Positions 62,822-64,000 of a stretch of DNA of 64,000 nt are shown here, piece after piece (within the stretch, counting starts at the first letter, position 1; each line of letters opens with the position of its first letter). The stretch spans positions 11,243,366 to 11,307,365 of the forward strand of contig NC_071343.1 of the NCBI RefSeq assembly GCF_027744825.2, written 5' to 3'. A program made the position numbers and the translations under genes. This stretch comes from Synchiropus splendidus (taxonomy: Eukaryota > Chordata > Actinopteri > Syngnathiformes > Callionymidae). The notes under the pieces were generated by a model, which had not been told where the DNA came from, made no database searches, and saw only the letters and a list, made by a program, of their open reading frames with translations.

Positions 62822-64000
62822 GTTGCCTTTCTCACCCTAGCAATGAACCATAAATCTACTTTTTCTTTCAGGTGATGAATTTCCTAAAACAGATGGCTGG
62901 AAATGAGTACGTCGGCTTCAGCAATGCCACGTGAGTTCTCTTCTCACTCATCCACCCCACCAAAAAAAAGATAATAATTCAAACTGGAGTGGTATGATGC
63001 TTTATAAGTAGACAGGTGTGTGAATCATGTGACACATTTGTCTTGGTTTTCCTGGCGCTTTTTTATTTTGCTCCAGCAGAGACTGATATGGTCAATGTTA
63101 ACTTTTACTGCGACTGTTTTCACTCCAAACAAAATCAAATGCTAAACGTACTTCAGTAAACAGAAGCCCTGATAATGTGGACTAAACAATTCGAAGCCGG
63201 TGGCATTCCAAGCCTCTGCCTGCTTCAAGAATGAGCCTTTTCTTGTTTGGTTCTTATCTCGTGAAGGTCACCGTTTTATGGAGGCTGATTTTGACGCATG
63301 GGTGAAGGGGGGGGGGCGAGTGACAGATCACATGATGCTACCATTCCTTTGCTTCTTGTGCACACACACTGACATGTGAGTAACTTTGCGCTGCTCTCTC
63401 TGTTTGACAGTTTTCAGTCTGAACGGGAGTCGGGCGACAGGAATTTTGCCATCGGCTACTATATGAAAGAAAAAAAGGTTTGAGTTCTGAAGGGCTGTTG
63501 TTTTGCATTCATATTGTCACTTATAGTCATATTTTAATGAAAGAAAGATCAGATACATCCCTGATATTGAGGTCTGCTGGCTGTTATTTTGAATACAACT
63601 CATAATTTCCATAGCAACAGCCTTTTAAAGGTCCCCTCTTATGCTTGTCCGTAAATCCAGTGAATTTTGTTTCTCCTTGCCCTGACCACACCTCCTGTGT
63701 GATTAATAAGAGTGTTAAATGTAGCAGAAAACATGTAATAGCGTGACACAAGGAGAGCCATTTTTTAATATGGCTCTAATTCAGAGTCAACTAACCCTAA
63801 TGAATTGGTTTAAATAACTAAATCAAACTAATTCCACTGTTATTTAATTGTTGACAATTTATTTGAGTTTTCAGTGATGTAAAAAAAAAGTATTGCTTGT
63901 CTGCATGACACACTTTCTGTCATTCATGAATATTATTTTTGTCTCAGTGTTTCCCTGAGGGCACAGATATGACGTCTGTCCTGGACTTCTACTTTCAAGT
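48723..64000 (+). CDS. gls: Kidney-type glutaminase, mitochondrial (5' part, cut by window edge)
   Basis: Eleven exons seen: 48723-49018, 53162-53258, 53341-53462, 53704-53833, 54388-54467, 56062-56225, 58584-58642, 62241-62273, 62872-62930, 63411-63477 and 63948-64000 (cut). They join in frame to about 386 residues. The N-terminus is basic with few acids, fitting a mitochondrial presequence. Catalytic residues known from human GLS are all present at a constant offset of -30: Y219, S256-x-x-K259 (QSCVKPLK), N305 (MVNAGA), E351 and N358 (SERESGDRN), Y384. The enzyme hydrolyses glutamine to glutamate and ammonia. The ankyrin tail and the KGA/GAC alternative 3' exons lie beyond the window. Exon 8 is only 33 bases between introns of 3.6 kb and 0.6 kb. 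I cannot say which teleost gls paralogue this is. Confidence 0.97.
56279..56305. repeat. Poly(T) run in gls intron
   Basis: Twenty-seven consecutive T residues shortly after exon 6; on the minus strand this is a poly(A) run, but no retroelement body is evident beside it. Confidence 0.9.
58788..58822. repeat. (CA)n microsatellite
   Basis: About 17 perfect CA units in gls intron 7. Confidence 0.95.
62769..62820. repeat. (AAT)n microsatellite
   Basis: About 17 perfect AAT units in gls intron 8, about 50 bases upstream of the exon 9 acceptor. Confidence 0.95.

Noticed and set aside
1..64000. CRISPR arrays, bacterial operons, tRNA or rRNA genes
   Set aside because: No direct-repeat/spacer arrays and no cloverleaf with intact A and B boxes were seen. 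The only tRNA-like sequence is the decayed SINE head.

Overview
This is vertebrate nuclear DNA, almost certainly from a teleost fish and probably a percomorph. The genes have many GT-AG introns and AATAAA signals, and their proteins align closely with vertebrate families. Intron and intergenic DNA is AT-rich and carries typical teleost dispersed repeats: a tRNA-derived SINE, an RTE-type LINE tail and a MITE. The order mstn - pms1 - ormdl1 - osgepl1 matches, as I recall it, the block on human chromosome 2q32. I cannot name the species.

Layout, left to right: mstn (+, 640-4167, 3 exons); a 10-kb stretch with no recognisable gene; pms1 (-, coding 14828-30405, 12 coding exons); a shared head-to-head promoter near 31.2 kb; ormdl1 (+, coding 33008-35313, 3 coding exons); adat3 (-, 36596-37603, one coding exon); alkbh6 (-, 38290-38994, one coding exon); osgepl1 (+, 40102-42167, 7 exons); fkbp7 (-, 43130-46353, 4 exons); and the 5' part of gls (+, 48723 to the right edge, 11 exons seen). 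I traced each exon by splice sites and reading-frame continuity. All seven complete genes give an unbroken protein of the family's usual length. gls runs off the window inside exon 11.

The genes are mostly unrelated in function. mstn encodes a secreted brake on muscle growth, pms1 a MutL-type mismatch-repair protein, ormdl1 an ER regulator of sphingolipid synthesis, fkbp7 an ER prolyl isomerase and gls mitochondrial glutaminase. In the middle, adat3 (wobble inosine in tRNA), alkbh6 (an AlkB dioxygenase) and osgepl1 (mitochondrial t6A37 in tRNA) form a 6-kb cluster with an RNA-modification theme. Three pairs are head-to-head (pms1/ormdl1, alkbh6/osgepl1, fkbp7/gls) and three gaps are tail-to-tail (mstn/pms1, ormdl1/adat3, osgepl1/fkbp7).

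I found no new multigene system. The points most worth checking are two unusual features of myostatin (a C-terminal Phe in place of the usual Ser, and a reduced propeptide cysteine motif), a GC-AG intron in pms1, a LINE insertion with an 11-bp target-site duplication, a MITE with about 65-bp inverted arms, and CTCF-like motifs in every convergent gap.
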